Positions 1 through 8,132 of a stretch of 64,000 bases of DNA are shown one piece after another. Positions within the stretch are counted from its first letter, which is position 1. Each line of letters starts with the position of its first letter. The notes under the pieces were generated by a model. The model worked only from the letters and a program-made list of their open reading frames with translations, had not been told where the DNA came from and did not search any database. This DNA is from an uncultured bacterium. Its GTDB lineage: Bacteria > Verrucomicrobiota > Kiritimatiellia > RFP12 > UBA1067. The stretch covers positions 37,443-101,442 of the forward strand of contig CADCCQ010000001.1 of NCBI GenBank assembly GCA_902799955.1, given 5' to 3'. Position numbers and translations under genes: made by a program.

Positions 1-882
1 ATACGCCTTGATGTCCGCCGGGCGTTCGCAGAAGTGCTCGTCGATCCACGTGCAGGACTCCGCCGAGACGAGCGTCGTCCCCTTCGCGTGCGCGGCGGAA
101 GACGCGAACTTCGAGATCAGGATGTCACGCGAGCCCTTGCCGAACATCTCCGTCTCCGGGATGTCGGCGAGCGCGTAGAAGTCAAGCCAGTTTGACGGCG
201 CGCCGTGCGCCTCGTTGCGCGTGAGGTATCCGTTCTCGCGGCACCAGTCGGTCCACACCCTGAAGCATGAAAGCTGCATCTCGTCGATGTCGCCTTTCCT
301 CTTCGGCCTGGCGCCGTAGTACTCGTAGCTGTCGTGGTAGAACGCGCGCGGACGCGCCGCCTTGCCGCCCTTGCCGAAGAGCCCGTCGAACGCCGCGACG
401 TGGATCTTCATCGCCTCGGGGTCGAATGGGTCCAGCATGTAGCCCGCGCCGCCGACGCATGCGCGCTTGACCTTGAACTTCCTCGTGCTTGCGTGCGCCG
501 CGTCGATCCAGGGTCCGCCGAAGCACCAGCCCGAGCCCATCGAAAGGTCGACGCCGAGCCCGTTCTCCTTCGCGAGGGCCACCGCCATGTTCCATGCATC
601 GACCCACTCCGGGGAGAGGAGCCGCCGCCACTTCTTCTCGTAGCCCTTCTTCGCGCCGTAGATCGGGACAACGTGGAATCCGCCGAACCCCTTCTCCCGC
701 ATCTGCTCGCACTGGTACTTCATTCCCGCCTCGTCGATGGCGTTGCCCATCCACCAGTTGTAGACCCACGGACGCATCGTCTGGGTCGTCTCGGGCCAGG
801 AGAAGTCCGCGGCGCGCACGCTCTGTCCGAACGCCGCCGCCCCCGCCGCGACCGCGGCGGCCGCAAGAATGCGAACCTTCAT
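1..882 (-). CDS. GH106-like alpha-L-rhamnosidase, 3' end cut by window
   Basis: The frame is open from an ATG at 882 to the window edge, so 294 codons of a longer gene are visible. The protein opens with a Sec-type signal peptide (MKVRILAAAAVAAGAAAFG) and then reads RPWVYNWWMGNAIDEAG, a leader typical of GH106-type rhamnosidases, followed by a GFGGFHVVPIYG strand and GLGVDLSMGSGWCFGGPW. In this family such enzymes release L-rhamnose from plant or microbial glycans outside the cytoplasm. The start lies 6 bases below the stop of the RhaT-DUF1080 gene, which fits co-transcription and a shared rhamnose theme. Family assignment is from remembered motifs; the substrate is inference. Catalytic residues lie beyond the edge. 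Confidence 0.75.
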   Translation of the reverse strand, partial: MKVRILAAAAVAAGAAAFGQSVRAADFSWPETTQTMRPWVYNWWMGNAIDEAGMKYQCEQMREKGFGGFHVVPIYGAKKGYEKKWRRLLSPEWVDAWNMAVALAKENGLGVDLSMGSGWCFGGPWIDAAHASTRKFKVKRACVGGAGYMLDPFDPEAMKIHVAAFDGLFGKGGKAARPRAFYHDSYEYYGARPKRKGDIDEMQLSCFRVWTDWCRENGYLTRNEAHGAPSNWLDFYALADIPETEMFGKGSRDILISKFASSAAHAKGTTLVSAESCTWIDEHFCERPADIKAY

Positions 883-888
883 GGTTGG

Positions 889-2592
889 CTATTCCTTTAT
901 CGTGATGTTGCGGAATTCCGCGGCGCCGCCTTCGGCCTGGAGCGCGATCGCGCCCTTCGGCGTCTTGACGCCCTTCACGCGGTTCATCTCGACGCCGTTC
1001 AGGACGCTGACGACCTCGTCACCCTTGACGGTCAGGACGAGTTCGTTCCACTCGCCGAACGGCTTCTCGGCGGAAGGCGCCTTGGGCTTTGCGCTCGCGA
1101 TGCCGGAAAGCGGATTGGCCGGATCGTACGGATTGCGCGGCGCGACGCCCTCCAGCACGGAGCCGCCAAGCGCGAATATCGAGCATACGCCGTCAGGGCA
1201 GAGCTGGTTCTCATAGCAGCGGGGGATGAACCTGCCGGACTCCTTGGCGAACCTGATGAACACGCCGGAGTTCGGCTTCGGCGTCTTGCGCCACCAGCGG
1301 TACTCGAGGCGAAGCGTGAAGTCGCCGAAGTCGTCGCGCTTCGTGCGCAGGTAGCCGAAAGGAGTGCCGGTCGTGCGGATCGCGCCGTCGACGACAGCCC
1401 ATGTCTCCTCTATCGCCGTGTAGTCGCCGACCTTCGCCTTGTCGAGGAACGCCGTCCAGCCGTCGAGGTCCTTCCCGTTGAAAAGGCTGACGGCGGCTTC
1501 CTTCTGAACGACAGGCGCGATAGTCTTGGGCGTTTCCTTCTCAAACGCCTTCGAGACAACGGGCATTACGATGGAGACCGCGAGCAGCACAAGGCCGGTT
1601 GCGAGGAACTTCTTCGTATTCGCTCCGACGCCCTTCCACTCGCCGAGCATCACCCCGAGAAGCGAGGAGAACATCACGCTCGCGCCCATAACGACGGCGA
1701 AGCCGACGTACGCAAGGTCTCCGCAAAGCGGCTCGCCCATCTTCAGGAACGCGAACTGGAGCGCCCAGATCACGCCGGCGAAGGCGGAGAGCAAGAGCGC
1801 CGTGAGCCCCGCACCCCTGAAGAGCTTGCCGTAGTCGCCGAACGTCCCGTTCTTTTTGTTCATGACGAGGCAGTACGCGGCGTTGACAGCGAAGCCGCCC
1901 CAGAGGACGACGATGAGCACCGGCACGCCTGTCCACCACTTGCCGGCACCGGACGCCTCAGCGAGCTTCGACATGACGTCGCCCGACGAAAGCCCGAAGT
2001 TCATGCAGCCGGAGAACACGCCGCTCACGAGCGCGACGATGATGCCCTTCTTGAAGTTGAACTCGGCGACCGCGGCCTTCTTCGCCTCCTCGTCCAGCTC
2101 GCCCTCCTTCGACTTGCCGGCGAGGCCGACGAAGACGATGCCCGCGAGCGAGAGCGCGACGCCGACCAGCGTGATTACCTTGGCGAGGGAGACCGCGCCA
2201 TCCGCGCCCAGCACAAGAGTGGCGGCCTCGCCCTTGAAGATCGGCGGCAGAAGCGTGCCAGTCGCGGAGCAGAGCCCGCATCCGATCGCAAGCCCCAGCC
2301 CGACGCCGAGGTAGCGGATCATGAGCCCCCAGGTGAGCCCGCCGATGCCCCACATCGCGCCGAATCCGGCGCACGCGAGGAGCGTCTTAGCGGGAGTGTC
2401 GCCTATCACGCCCATGAGGCCGGGGACGGTCGCCAGGCCCAGGGCGAGAGGGAACAGGATTAGTCCCGCGACGGCATACACGAGCCAGTAGCTTTCGTAG
2501 GCTACGCCCTTGACCTTGCGGAACGGAAGCGAGAACGTCGCGCCGGCGAGGCCGCCGAGCGCGAACACCAACATGCCGAGTATTGTATTCAT
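889..2592 (-). CDS. RhaT-type L-rhamnose/H+ symporter fused to DUF1080
   Basis: Residues 1-352 are a ten-segment membrane protein resembling RhaT: GGLAGATFSLPFRKVKG at the N terminus and GLGLAIGCGLCSATGTLLPP in the middle. From about residue 365 (LFNGKDLDGW) to the end at 567 there is a complete DUF1080 (3-keto-disaccharide hydrolase-like) jelly-roll domain, with EYRWWRKTPKPNSGVFIRF and the closing GGAAEFRNITIKE. DUF1080 proteins are normally separate and exported, so tethering to a transporter is unusual. The downstream rhamnosidase supports rhamnose or a rhamnoside as substrate. A TATACT sequence sits only about 7 bases from the ATG, which leaves the start or the promoter uncertain. Fusion certain; function inferred. 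Confidence 0.85.
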   Translation of the reverse strand: MNTILGMLVFALGGLAGATFSLPFRKVKGVAYESYWLVYAVAGLILFPLALGLATVPGLMGVIGDTPAKTLLACAGFGAMWGIGGLTWGLMIRYLGVGLGLAIGCGLCSATGTLLPPIFKGEAATLVLGADGAVSLAKVITLVGVALSLAGIVFVGLAGKSKEGELDEEAKKAAVAEFNFKKGIIVALVSGVFSGCMNFGLSSGDVMSKLAEASGAGKWWTGVPVLIVVLWGGFAVNAAYCLVMNKKNGTFGDYGKLFRGAGLTALLLSAFAGVIWALQFAFLKMGEPLCGDLAYVGFAVVMGASVMFSSLLGVMLGEWKGVGANTKKFLATGLVLLAVSIVMPVVSKAFEKETPKTIAPVVQKEAAVSLFNGKDLDGWTAFLDKAKVGDYTAIEETWAVVDGAIRTTGTPFGYLRTKRDDFGDFTLRLEYRWWRKTPKPNSGVFIRFAKESGRFIPRCYENQLCPDGVCSIFALGGSVLEGVAPRNPYDPANPLSGIASAKPKAPSAEKPFGEWNELVLTVKGDEVVSVLNGVEMNRVKGVKTPKGAIALQAEGGAAEFRNITIKE

Positions 2593-2632
2593 GGCTTATA
2601 GTATATCAAAAATCATTCTTTCGCGCCATATA

Positions 2633-2673
2633 CAAAGACGCCCCCGCCGAAAAAAACAGCGGAGGCATCTTTG
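2633..2673 (-). terminator. Strong hairpin after sialidase gene
   Basis: A 15-bp stem (CAAAGATGCCTCCGC against GCGGGGGCGTCTTTG on the minus strand, two G-U pairs) with a T-rich loop lies just beyond the sialidase stop and before the RhaT gene. No good T-run follows the 3' arm, so it may be an attenuator or RNA-stability hairpin instead of a simple intrinsic terminator. Confidence 0.5.
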
Positions 2674-2701
2674 CGCCGTTTCAGGCCGTCTCAGCCGAAC
2701 G

Positions 2702-3784
2702 TCATTCGGGAATCGACGCCTTGGGTACCACCGTGAAGACGATTGTGTCGTAGCCAGCGCCTTCGTAGATCACGCCGATGTCGCCGCTAGGGAGGATCGC
2801 CATGTCGGAATACGCCGCGCCCTGCGGCTCGACGCAAAGTCCGCCGTTCCACGTCGCGCCCTCGTCCTTGCTCGCGCGCAGATACAGGAGCGCGCGGCGG
2901 TTCGGGCTCTTGCAGTTGGAGAAGAGCAGCTTCTCGCCGCAGCGCATTATCTGCGCGTTGCACTGCGGGTCCTCGAGCGTCTTGTCGTAGCGCGACTCCC
3001 ATGTCATGCCGCGGTCCTTCGAGACGTGGATCTGGCGTCCGCCGCCGTGCCAGCGCGAGTTGATCATCCACGAGCCGTCCTTGAGCTCGACGACCTTGCA
3101 CTCGTCGCCCTTCTTGACGGGCTTGCCGAACGCCTTCCACGTCTTGCCGTGGTCGGGCGAGCCGAAGAGCGCGTTGCCGTCGCCCACGTGGACAAGCGTG
3201 TGGAGAAGCGTGCCGTCCTTCGTCTGGATGCCGGAGCCGGAGGAGATGAAGATGAACCCGCCGGCGTTGTGCGCCTTGCCGAACGGCCACTCCGGGAATG
3301 CGATGTCCTCCGTGATGTCGCGCGGCTTCGACCACGTCTTGCCGTTGTCGGACGACTCCTGCACGTGGAAGCGGTAGACGTTACCCCAGCGGTCGGAACC
3401 ATCGGGGTTCTTCCAGTGCCAGACGTTGTAGAGCAGGAAGATCTTCTTCGCCTCGTCGTCGACGATGAACGAAGGGTCGCTGCCGCTCCACTTGTCGGAG
3501 TCGGTCCACGGCCACTTCCACGTCGGCTCGCTCGGCGTCCACGTCTTGCCGCCGTCCGACGACCTGCGGCAGACGATGTTGATCGACTGGAACGCGTTGA
3601 GGTCGCCGATGTTGTCCTTGCGCGCGTCGCACACGGCAACGAGGTCGCCGTTCGGCGCGGTGCATAGCGCCGGGATGCGGTACACGGCGATTCCGCCGTT
3701 CCCGTTCTTCCACAGCGTGGTCTTTTCGCCCGCGAGGCAAGTCACCGCCGCCGCCAAGGCGGCAATCAATGCAATCTTCTTCAT
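2702..3784 (-). CDS. nanH: Exported sialidase (neuraminidase)
   Basis: The 360-residue protein starts with a signal peptide (MKKIALIAALAAAVTCLAG). It carries the sialidase YRIP motif at residues 35-38 and five Asp-boxes of form S-x-D-x-G-x-T-W: SSDGGKTW, SSDNGKTW, SPDHGKTW, SKDRGMTW and SKDEGATW. These define the six-bladed GH33-type propeller that cleaves terminal sialic acid from host or dietary glycans. Length fits a bare catalytic domain without lectin modules. It is the last gene of a nanA-epimerase-sialidase run, so released sialic acid would feed the two enzymes encoded just upstream. No dedicated sialic acid transporter is visible in the window. Confidence 0.93.
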   Translation of the reverse strand: MKKIALIAALAAAVTCLAGEKTTLWKNGNGGIAVYRIPALCTAPNGDLVAVCDARKDNIGDLNAFQSINIVCRRSSDGGKTWTPSEPTWKWPWTDSDKWSGSDPSFIVDDEAKKIFLLYNVWHWKNPDGSDRWGNVYRFHVQESSDNGKTWSKPRDITEDIAFPEWPFGKAHNAGGFIFISSGSGIQTKDGTLLHTLVHVGDGNALFGSPDHGKTWKAFGKPVKKGDECKVVELKDGSWMINSRWHGGGRQIHVSKDRGMTWESRYDKTLEDPQCNAQIMRCGEKLLFSNCKSPNRRALLYLRASKDEGATWNGGLCVEPQGAAYSDMAILPSGDIGVIYEGAGYDTIVFTVVPKASIPE

Positions 3785-3794
3785 TTCACACTCC

Positions 3795-3850
3795 CATTTT
3801 CACTTTTCACCTTACATTTTACACTTTACATTTTACATTCTACATTCTAA
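3795..3850. repeat. TTTACATTTTACACT-type repeat (family E)
   Basis: A/T-rich near-tandem units of TTTACATTTTACACT fill the gap between the epimerase and sialidase genes and supply the last codons and stop of the epimerase. The same unit occurs near 16880, 19545, 20347 and 26524. Confidence 0.7.
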
Positions 3851-5057
3851 CCAGCTCCCAAGCCTTGACGAGCATGCGCGGGATGTGGAACGGGCCCTTG
3901 AAGATGTTGCCCTTCGCGGGCTGCGCGACCGTGCCGTCGCGGTGGAGGTAGCCGTACCATTCGGGGAACTTGCGGTCCTTCAGGTGCTTCCACGCCCACT
4001 CGGAGGCGAGCTTGTGCCACTTCATGTACTTGGCGTCGCCGGTGAGCTTGTACGCGTAGGCAGTCGCGATGATCGTCTCGCACTGCGGCCACCAGAACTT
4101 CATGTCCTGCTCGTAGCACTGCGGCGGGAAGTTGCGGCAGTCCTTGAAGGAGATGATGCCGCCGTATTTCTTGTCCCAGCCCCAGTCCCACGACCAGTCA
4201 AGGATCTTGAGCGCGGTCTTGAGGAGTTTGTCGGGATCGATGGCGGCGGCCAGAGGGCTGGCCGCCCTGCCCTCTTGTTGTTGTACGCTTGTTGCCACGT
4301 CCATCAGGAACCAGCTCGTCTCGATGCAGTGGCCGGGGTTGATCACGCGGCCCGCGAGCGTGTCGATGAACTCTCCGTTGGGTCCGACCGTCTCGAGGAG
4401 CGCCTTGAACTCCGGATGGATGAAGTACTTCGTGAGGAGGTCGATCGACTCGGTAATCTGCTGGTCGAGGACGGGATCGTCGGAGACCTGCTTCAGCACC
4501 ATCGCCACGTTGATGAGGATCATCGTGAGGGAGTGCCCCTGGCACTGCACGACGGGCTCGAACTTGGGCGGCATCCACTTCTTCGGGTTGGCGACGAACT
4601 TGCGGATGCGCTTGAAGAGCGCGACCGCCTTCTTCGCCCACGCCTTGTCGCCGCTCGCGAGCGAATACTCCGCGTAGGCAATCGCGGCGAAGCACTCGGA
4701 GAACACGTAGCGGCGCTTCTGGACGCCAACGCCTTCAGCCGTCACGGCGAAGTAGGCTCGCCCGTCCTTGTCGAAGCAGTGCTTCTCGAGGAACTCGCAG
4801 CAGCTCTTCGACGCCTCCAGCCATTCGGGGTTCTTCTCCACGTGGTTGTAGGCGTAAGCCGTCATCCATCCGAAGCGGCCCTGGAACCAGACGCTCTTCG
4901 TCGAGTCCATCAGCGAGCCGTCGCGGTCGACGCACGTATAGACGCCGCCGTTCTTGCGGTCCCAGCCGTGCTTCATCCAGAACGGCATCACGTTGCGCAG
5001 GAGCTCGCTCTTGTAGGTCTTGGCCCACTTGCTCCAATAAGGGTTTGGATTCATCAT
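3840..5057 (-). CDS. nanE: N-acylglucosamine 2-epimerase (AGE/RenBP type)
   Basis: The protein is an (alpha/alpha)6-barrel epimerase: RDGSLMDSTKSVWFQGRFGWM near the N terminus, CQGHSLTM in the middle, ILDWSWDWGWDKKYGG, and the C-terminal EWAWKHLKDRKFPEWYGYL. It would interconvert N-acetylmannosamine, the NanA product, and N-acetylglucosamine, as in the Bacteroides-type sialic acid route. A longer reading frame begins at a TTG (5072), but ATG codons at 5057 and 5054 fit better. Residues around 255-271 (SVQQQEGRAASPL) are encoded by a palindromic repeat also present in the GH2 gene and look like an in-frame insertion. The gene follows nanA by about 90 bases containing another palindrome. Confidence 0.9.
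   Translation of the reverse strand: MMNPNPYWSKWAKTYKSELLRNVMPFWMKHGWDRKNGGVYTCVDRDGSLMDSTKSVWFQGRFGWMTAYAYNHVEKNPEWLEASKSCCEFLEKHCFDKDGRAYFAVTAEGVGVQKRRYVFSECFAAIAYAEYSLASGDKAWAKKAVALFKRIRKFVANPKKWMPPKFEPVVQCQGHSLTMILINVAMVLKQVSDDPVLDQQITESIDLLTKYFIHPEFKALLETVGPNGEFIDTLAGRVINPGHCIETSWFLMDVATSVQQQEGRAASPLAAAIDPDKLLKTALKILDWSWDWGWDKKYGGIISFKDCRNFPPQCYEQDMKFWWPQCETIIATAYAYKLTGDAKYMKWHKLASEWAWKHLKDRKFPEWYGYLHRDGTVAQPAKGNIFKGPFHIPRMLVKAWELVRM
4245..4294. repeat. Hairpin-plus-tail repeat inside epimerase gene (family H)
   Basis: GGCGGCCAG-AGGG-CTGGCCGCC forms a perfect 9-bp hairpin, followed by a tail ending CTTGTTGTTGTACGCTTGTTG (split here as CTTGTTGTTG plus TACGCTTGTTG). The same tail with a different hairpin lies in the GH2 gene at 9139-9187. 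Both are translated as SVQQQ(E/D)GRA. Confidence 0.8.
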
Positions 5058-5082
5058 TTGAGGTAATCCCAACTTTTTTAAT

Positions 5083-5142
5083 GGCCGTGTAGAACGTGTA
5101 GATCATGTAGATTTCTACACGTTCTACATGTTCTACTCGGCT
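5083..5142. repeat. Palindromic GTGTAGAAC repeat (family G)
   Basis: Two arms of about 28 bases, GCCGTGTAGAACGTGTAGA and its near-complement ending GTTCTACTCGGC, form a long hairpin between nanA and the epimerase gene. Single arms recur near 21878, 23680 and 63790. Confidence 0.75.
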
Positions 5143-5149
5143 CATGCTG

Positions 5150-6046
5150 TTATTTGTAGCCGATCTTCCTGAGGCGCTTGACGATGTCCGCCTTCTGCGC
5201 GTCGGTGAGGGCCTTGAGCGGCACGCGCACCGTGCCGAGGTCGACGCCGTGGACGGCGCACATCGCCTTGCCGGCCGCGACGCCGCCGAACTCCACGAGG
5301 ATGTCGACGATGTCGCACACCTTCTTCATGTACTTCTCGCTCGTCTTGAAGTCGCCCTTCTTGACGGCGTCCCAGACCTTGTAGTAGAGCCCGGCGGAGT
5401 AGTTGTACGTGGAGCCGATCGCGGACTTCGCGCCGAGCGCGACCGCGCCCGCGAACCACTCGTCGATGCCCCACGTGATGTCGTACTTGCCGCCGCACGC
5501 GCGGATGCAGCGCTGGTACATGTAGAGGTCGGGGTAGTTGAACTTGATGCCGGCGAGGTTCTTGATCTTGCCGTCCGCGGCCTTCAGGAACGCCTCCATG
5601 TCGAAGTTGACGCCGCTCATCGAGGTGTGGTAGTAGTAGAACGGCAGCTTCTGCGCGTACTTGAGCGCCTCGTTGATGTAGTCGATGAGGCCCTGGATGG
5701 AGCCGGGGCGGAAGAAGCACGGCGGCACGATGCTCGTCGCATCCATGCCGACCTCCTGCGCGTACTTCGCGAGCTCCTGCGTGTCGGGGAGCGAGAGCGA
5801 TCCGACGTGGGCGATGAGGAAGAGCTTGCCCTTGGCGGCCTTCACCCACGCGTCCATCACGCGCTTGCGCTCCTCGGTGGAGCAGTGCACGCCCTCGCCG
5901 GTCGTGCCGCTCACGTACACTCCCGTGACCTTCTGCTTGATCAGCATCGCGGCCTGCTTCGGTATGACGTCGTAGTTGACGCTGCCGTCGGCGTTGAACG
6001 CCGTGTGCGCGGCGGCGATGAGTCCCTCGAGTTTCCTTGTCTTCAT
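5150..6046 (-). CDS. nanA: N-acetylneuraminate lyase (DapA/NAL superfamily)
   Basis: A 298-residue Class I aldolase that splits N-acetylneuraminate into N-acetylmannosamine and pyruvate. GTTGEG binds the pyruvate carboxylate, the tyrosine region is FYYYHTS, and the Schiff-base lysine is in LAGIKFNY. A longer frame runs to 6475, but the start at 6046 is chosen because AAGGAG lies about 6 bases upstream, the protein then begins like its family (MKTRKLEGLIAAAHTAF), and a promoter sits in the would-be N-terminal extension. It is the first gene of the sialic acid operon. Confidence 0.93.
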   Translation of the reverse strand: MKTRKLEGLIAAAHTAFNADGSVNYDVIPKQAAMLIKQKVTGVYVSGTTGEGVHCSTEERKRVMDAWVKAAKGKLFLIAHVGSLSLPDTQELAKYAQEVGMDATSIVPPCFFRPGSIQGLIDYINEALKYAQKLPFYYYHTSMSGVNFDMEAFLKAADGKIKNLAGIKFNYPDLYMYQRCIRACGGKYDITWGIDEWFAGAVALGAKSAIGSTYNYSAGLYYKVWDAVKKGDFKTSEKYMKKVCDIVDILVEFGGVAAGKAMCAVHGVDLGTVRVPLKALTDAQKADIVKRLRKIGYK

Positions 6047-6131
6047 GTCGGCTCCTTGTGTTGACTGTTTTTTTGTTTTCGACTTCCAGATCCGTCGTTT
6101 TCTGTTTCGGGTCGTTTCCCCTTTACCTGCC

Positions 6132-6160
6132 ATTTTACCAAAGCACGCGGTCATAGTCAA
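6132..6160 (-). promoter_or_regulatory. Sigma70-type promoter for nanA operon
   Basis: On the minus strand TTGACT (6160-6155) is followed after exactly 17 bases by TAAAAT (6137-6132). It lies about 85 bases upstream of the nanA ATG, leaving a leader with the AAGGAG ribosome site. It probably drives nanA, the epimerase and the sialidase. Confidence 0.75.
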
Positions 6161-6183
6161 TGGGAAATGAACATGCGCCGCGG

Positions 6184-6229
6184 AATATTTTTTTAAAAAC
6201 CGACGCCTCCCCGTGTGCCGGGGAGGCGT
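6184..6229 (-). terminator. Intrinsic terminator of oxidoreductase gene
   Basis: A perfect 11-bp stem, ACGCCTCCCCG and CGGGGAGGCGT with a 5-base loop, lies 27 bases past the Gfo/Idh stop and is followed on the minus strand by CGGTTTTT. It insulates that gene from the nanA promoter just downstream. Confidence 0.85.
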
Positions 6230-6255
6230 GGATTCCGGTCCAGGCGACGGACTCC

Positions 6256-7647
6256 CTACTCCTTGCAGAGGCGCGAGAAGTCCCAGTCGCCGCGCTTCGG
6301 CGCCTTGAGGAACGCATTCGCCTCCGGCTTGTTCGTGAAGCACATCTTCTTCGCGTCGAACGCAAGCTCCTCGCCCGGGAACCTGAGCGCGACGCATCCG
6401 ATAAGCAGCGCCTCCGTGAGCGGCGCCGCGTAGGAGAGCTTCGAGCCGCACATCTCCAGGTCGCCGGCGAGGCACGCCTCGACGAACTCGCGGTAGTGGC
6501 TGTACTTCGCCTTCTTGTCGCCCTTCGCAAGCGCGGCGGCGAACGCCTCCTTGTCGCCTGCGATGCAGGCGGGCCTGCGCGCGTGCGAGCCGCCGATCGT
6601 CGTCGCCTTCGTGCCGACGATGATGAGCCCGTTGCCGTCGACCTTCTTGAGCGCCTTGAGCGCAGGCACTTCGTCGGCGGTCGGCTTCACGCCGCCGTCC
6701 GTCCAGACGAGCTTGACGCCGTCCGGGATGAACTTGTTCGGCGCAAAGGTCATCTCGATGCGCGACTTCTTGGGATACGCGACGTCAACCGCGCCGCCGC
6801 CGAATGTGTCGGCCTTGACCTTGACTGGCAGCCCGAGCTGGAACGCCCAGAACGCCGGGTCGGCGTTGTGCACGGCCATGTCGCCGATCGCGCCGCAGCC
6901 GTAGTCCCACCAGCCGCGCCACTTGAAGCGGTGGTACGCGGGCGAATACCCGTGGTCGGCGCTCGGCCCGCACCAGCAGTCCCAGGCGTTCTTCGCGAAC
7001 TTGCCGGGGACGGGCTCCTTCTTCGCGTACTCCTTCATGCCCTGCGGCCATACCGGTCGGTCGCTCCAGCTGTAGATCGCCTTGATCTCGCCCCAGACCC
7101 CCTCATCGAGCAGCGCCTTGTAACGCCACACCCCGGGATGGCCCTGGTTGCCCATCTGCACCACGCGGCGCGTGCGCAGCGACGTCTTCAGCATGAGCTC
7201 GCACTCCTCGACGGTGCGCGCGAGCGGCTTCTGCACGTAGACGTGCTTCCCGGCGTTCATGCAGTCGATCGAGATGTAGGCATGAGTGTGGTCGGGGGTG
7301 CCGACCTGCACGACCTCGAACTTGTCGCCCATCGTCTTCAGCATGTCGCGGTAGTCCGTGAACTTCGGGATGCCGGGGTACTTCCTCTCCCAGTGGTCGA
7401 ACATGGACGGGTCGATGTCGCACACCGCCACGAGGTCGCACCCGGCGCTGATGAGGCTCTCCGTCGCCCCGCGCCCCATGCCGCCGCAGCCGACGGACGC
7501 CATCTTGAGCTTGCGTCCGACGATCTTGCCCTTGAACGAATCCTGCGGCGCGAGGTCGATTGCCCCCGCAGCGCCAAGCGAAAGCCCGAATGCGCCGAAT
7601 CCCATGAGGAATCCGCGGCGCGTCGGCGCGAACTGCACTGTATTCAT
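6256..7647 (-). CDS. Tat-exported Gfo/Idh/MocA oxidoreductase
   Basis: The 463-residue protein begins with a twin-arginine leader (TRRGFLMGFGAFGLSLGAAG). A Rossmann fold follows (GCGGMGRGATESLISAG, VAVCDID), then QKPLARTVEECELM, the usual cofactor/substrate region. The C-terminal two thirds match the large exported Gfo/Idh class common in planctomycetes and verrucomicrobia, which oxidises or reduces sugar ring carbons with tightly bound NAD(P). It has its own promoter and terminator, so it is probably not in the nan operon, although it lies beside it. The substrate cannot be told; a keto-sugar link with the DUF1080 domain nearby is speculation. Confidence 0.88.
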   Translation of the reverse strand: MNTVQFAPTRRGFLMGFGAFGLSLGAAGAIDLAPQDSFKGKIVGRKLKMASVGCGGMGRGATESLISAGCDLVAVCDIDPSMFDHWERKYPGIPKFTDYRDMLKTMGDKFEVVQVGTPDHTHAYISIDCMNAGKHVYVQKPLARTVEECELMLKTSLRTRRVVQMGNQGHPGVWRYKALLDEGVWGEIKAIYSWSDRPVWPQGMKEYAKKEPVPGKFAKNAWDCWCGPSADHGYSPAYHRFKWRGWWDYGCGAIGDMAVHNADPAFWAFQLGLPVKVKADTFGGGAVDVAYPKKSRIEMTFAPNKFIPDGVKLVWTDGGVKPTADEVPALKALKKVDGNGLIIVGTKATTIGGSHARRPACIAGDKEAFAAALAKGDKKAKYSHYREFVEACLAGDLEMCGSKLSYAAPLTEALLIGCVALRFPGEELAFDAKKMCFTNKPEANAFLKAPKRGDWDFSRLCKE

Positions 7648-7687
7648 TTTGATGTATGCCCTTTCGTTTGTTTTGAACTACACAATG

Positions 7688-7716
7688 ATTATATCACATC
7701 ACAACGCAAATTGAAA
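7688..7716 (-). promoter_or_regulatory. Extended -10 promoter for oxidoreductase gene
   Basis: TGATATAAT on the minus strand gives a perfect TATAAT (7693-7688) preceded by TGn. The matching -35 position (TTTCAA) is weak, as is common with extended -10 promoters. It lies about 41 bases above the ATG. Confidence 0.6.
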
Positions 7717-7730
7717 CAGCCAACAACCAT

Positions 7731-8090
7731 TCATTCAGCCTTCATCTCCCTCGCTATCCACGCCATCAGGAAATCGACGATCCCAGCCTGGCGTCCAGGC
7801 GGAATCTCCGTGCCCTCGGGAACCTTCCACCATTTCGCCAGGCATCCCCTGCAGCAGCAGGCGCAGGCGTGCTGCGCCTTGAAAAACGGGTGACCGCGCA
7901 TAGGTGTCTGCCTGCCGTCGTGCGGCGGATGCGCAGGCGCGAGGCGCGTGCGTATGAAATCCTCAGCATGGCGGCGGATCGTATCGATCCCCTTCTCCGC
8001 GACATACGCCCGGTCCGTAGCGGAAAGGTGGAACCGCGAGCGGAACCTAGACCTAGCGAGCTTCTGGAACGCCGCGACGTAGTCCTTCAT
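7731..8090 (-). CDS. DUF4186 protein
   Basis: A 119-residue cytoplasmic protein. The core PMRGHPFFKAQHACACCC, followed by RGCLAKWWKVPEGTEIP, matches the DUF4186 family. A Cys-rich CACCCRGC cluster and a nearby His suggest a metal site, but no function is established. A TTG 12 bases upstream extends the frame; the ATG at 8090 with GAAGG upstream is preferred. It follows the GH2 gene by 42 bases and is probably co-transcribed; a direct link to glycan use is not evident. Confidence 0.8.
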   Translation of the reverse strand: MKDYVAAFQKLARSRFRSRFHLSATDRAYVAEKGIDTIRRHAEDFIRTRLAPAHPPHDGRQTPMRGHPFFKAQHACACCCRGCLAKWWKVPEGTEIPPGRQAGIVDFLMAWIAREMKAE

Positions 8091-8132
8091 GACGGAACCC
8101 AAACCTTCTTGCCGACACCGCCCTGCCGTCTT

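Noticed and set aside
334..2463. 709-codon plus-strand open frame
   Set aside because: It is antisense to the RhaT-DUF1080 gene and the rhamnosidase; Arg/Ala/Glu-rich shadow caused by high-GC codon bias, no motif.
3465..5066. 533-codon plus-strand open frame
   Set aside because: Antisense to the sialidase and epimerase genes, which have clear family motifs.
6047..6475. 143-codon N-terminal extension of nanA
   Set aside because: Contains the promoter and terminator signals and no family similarity; ATG at 6046 has AAGGAG.
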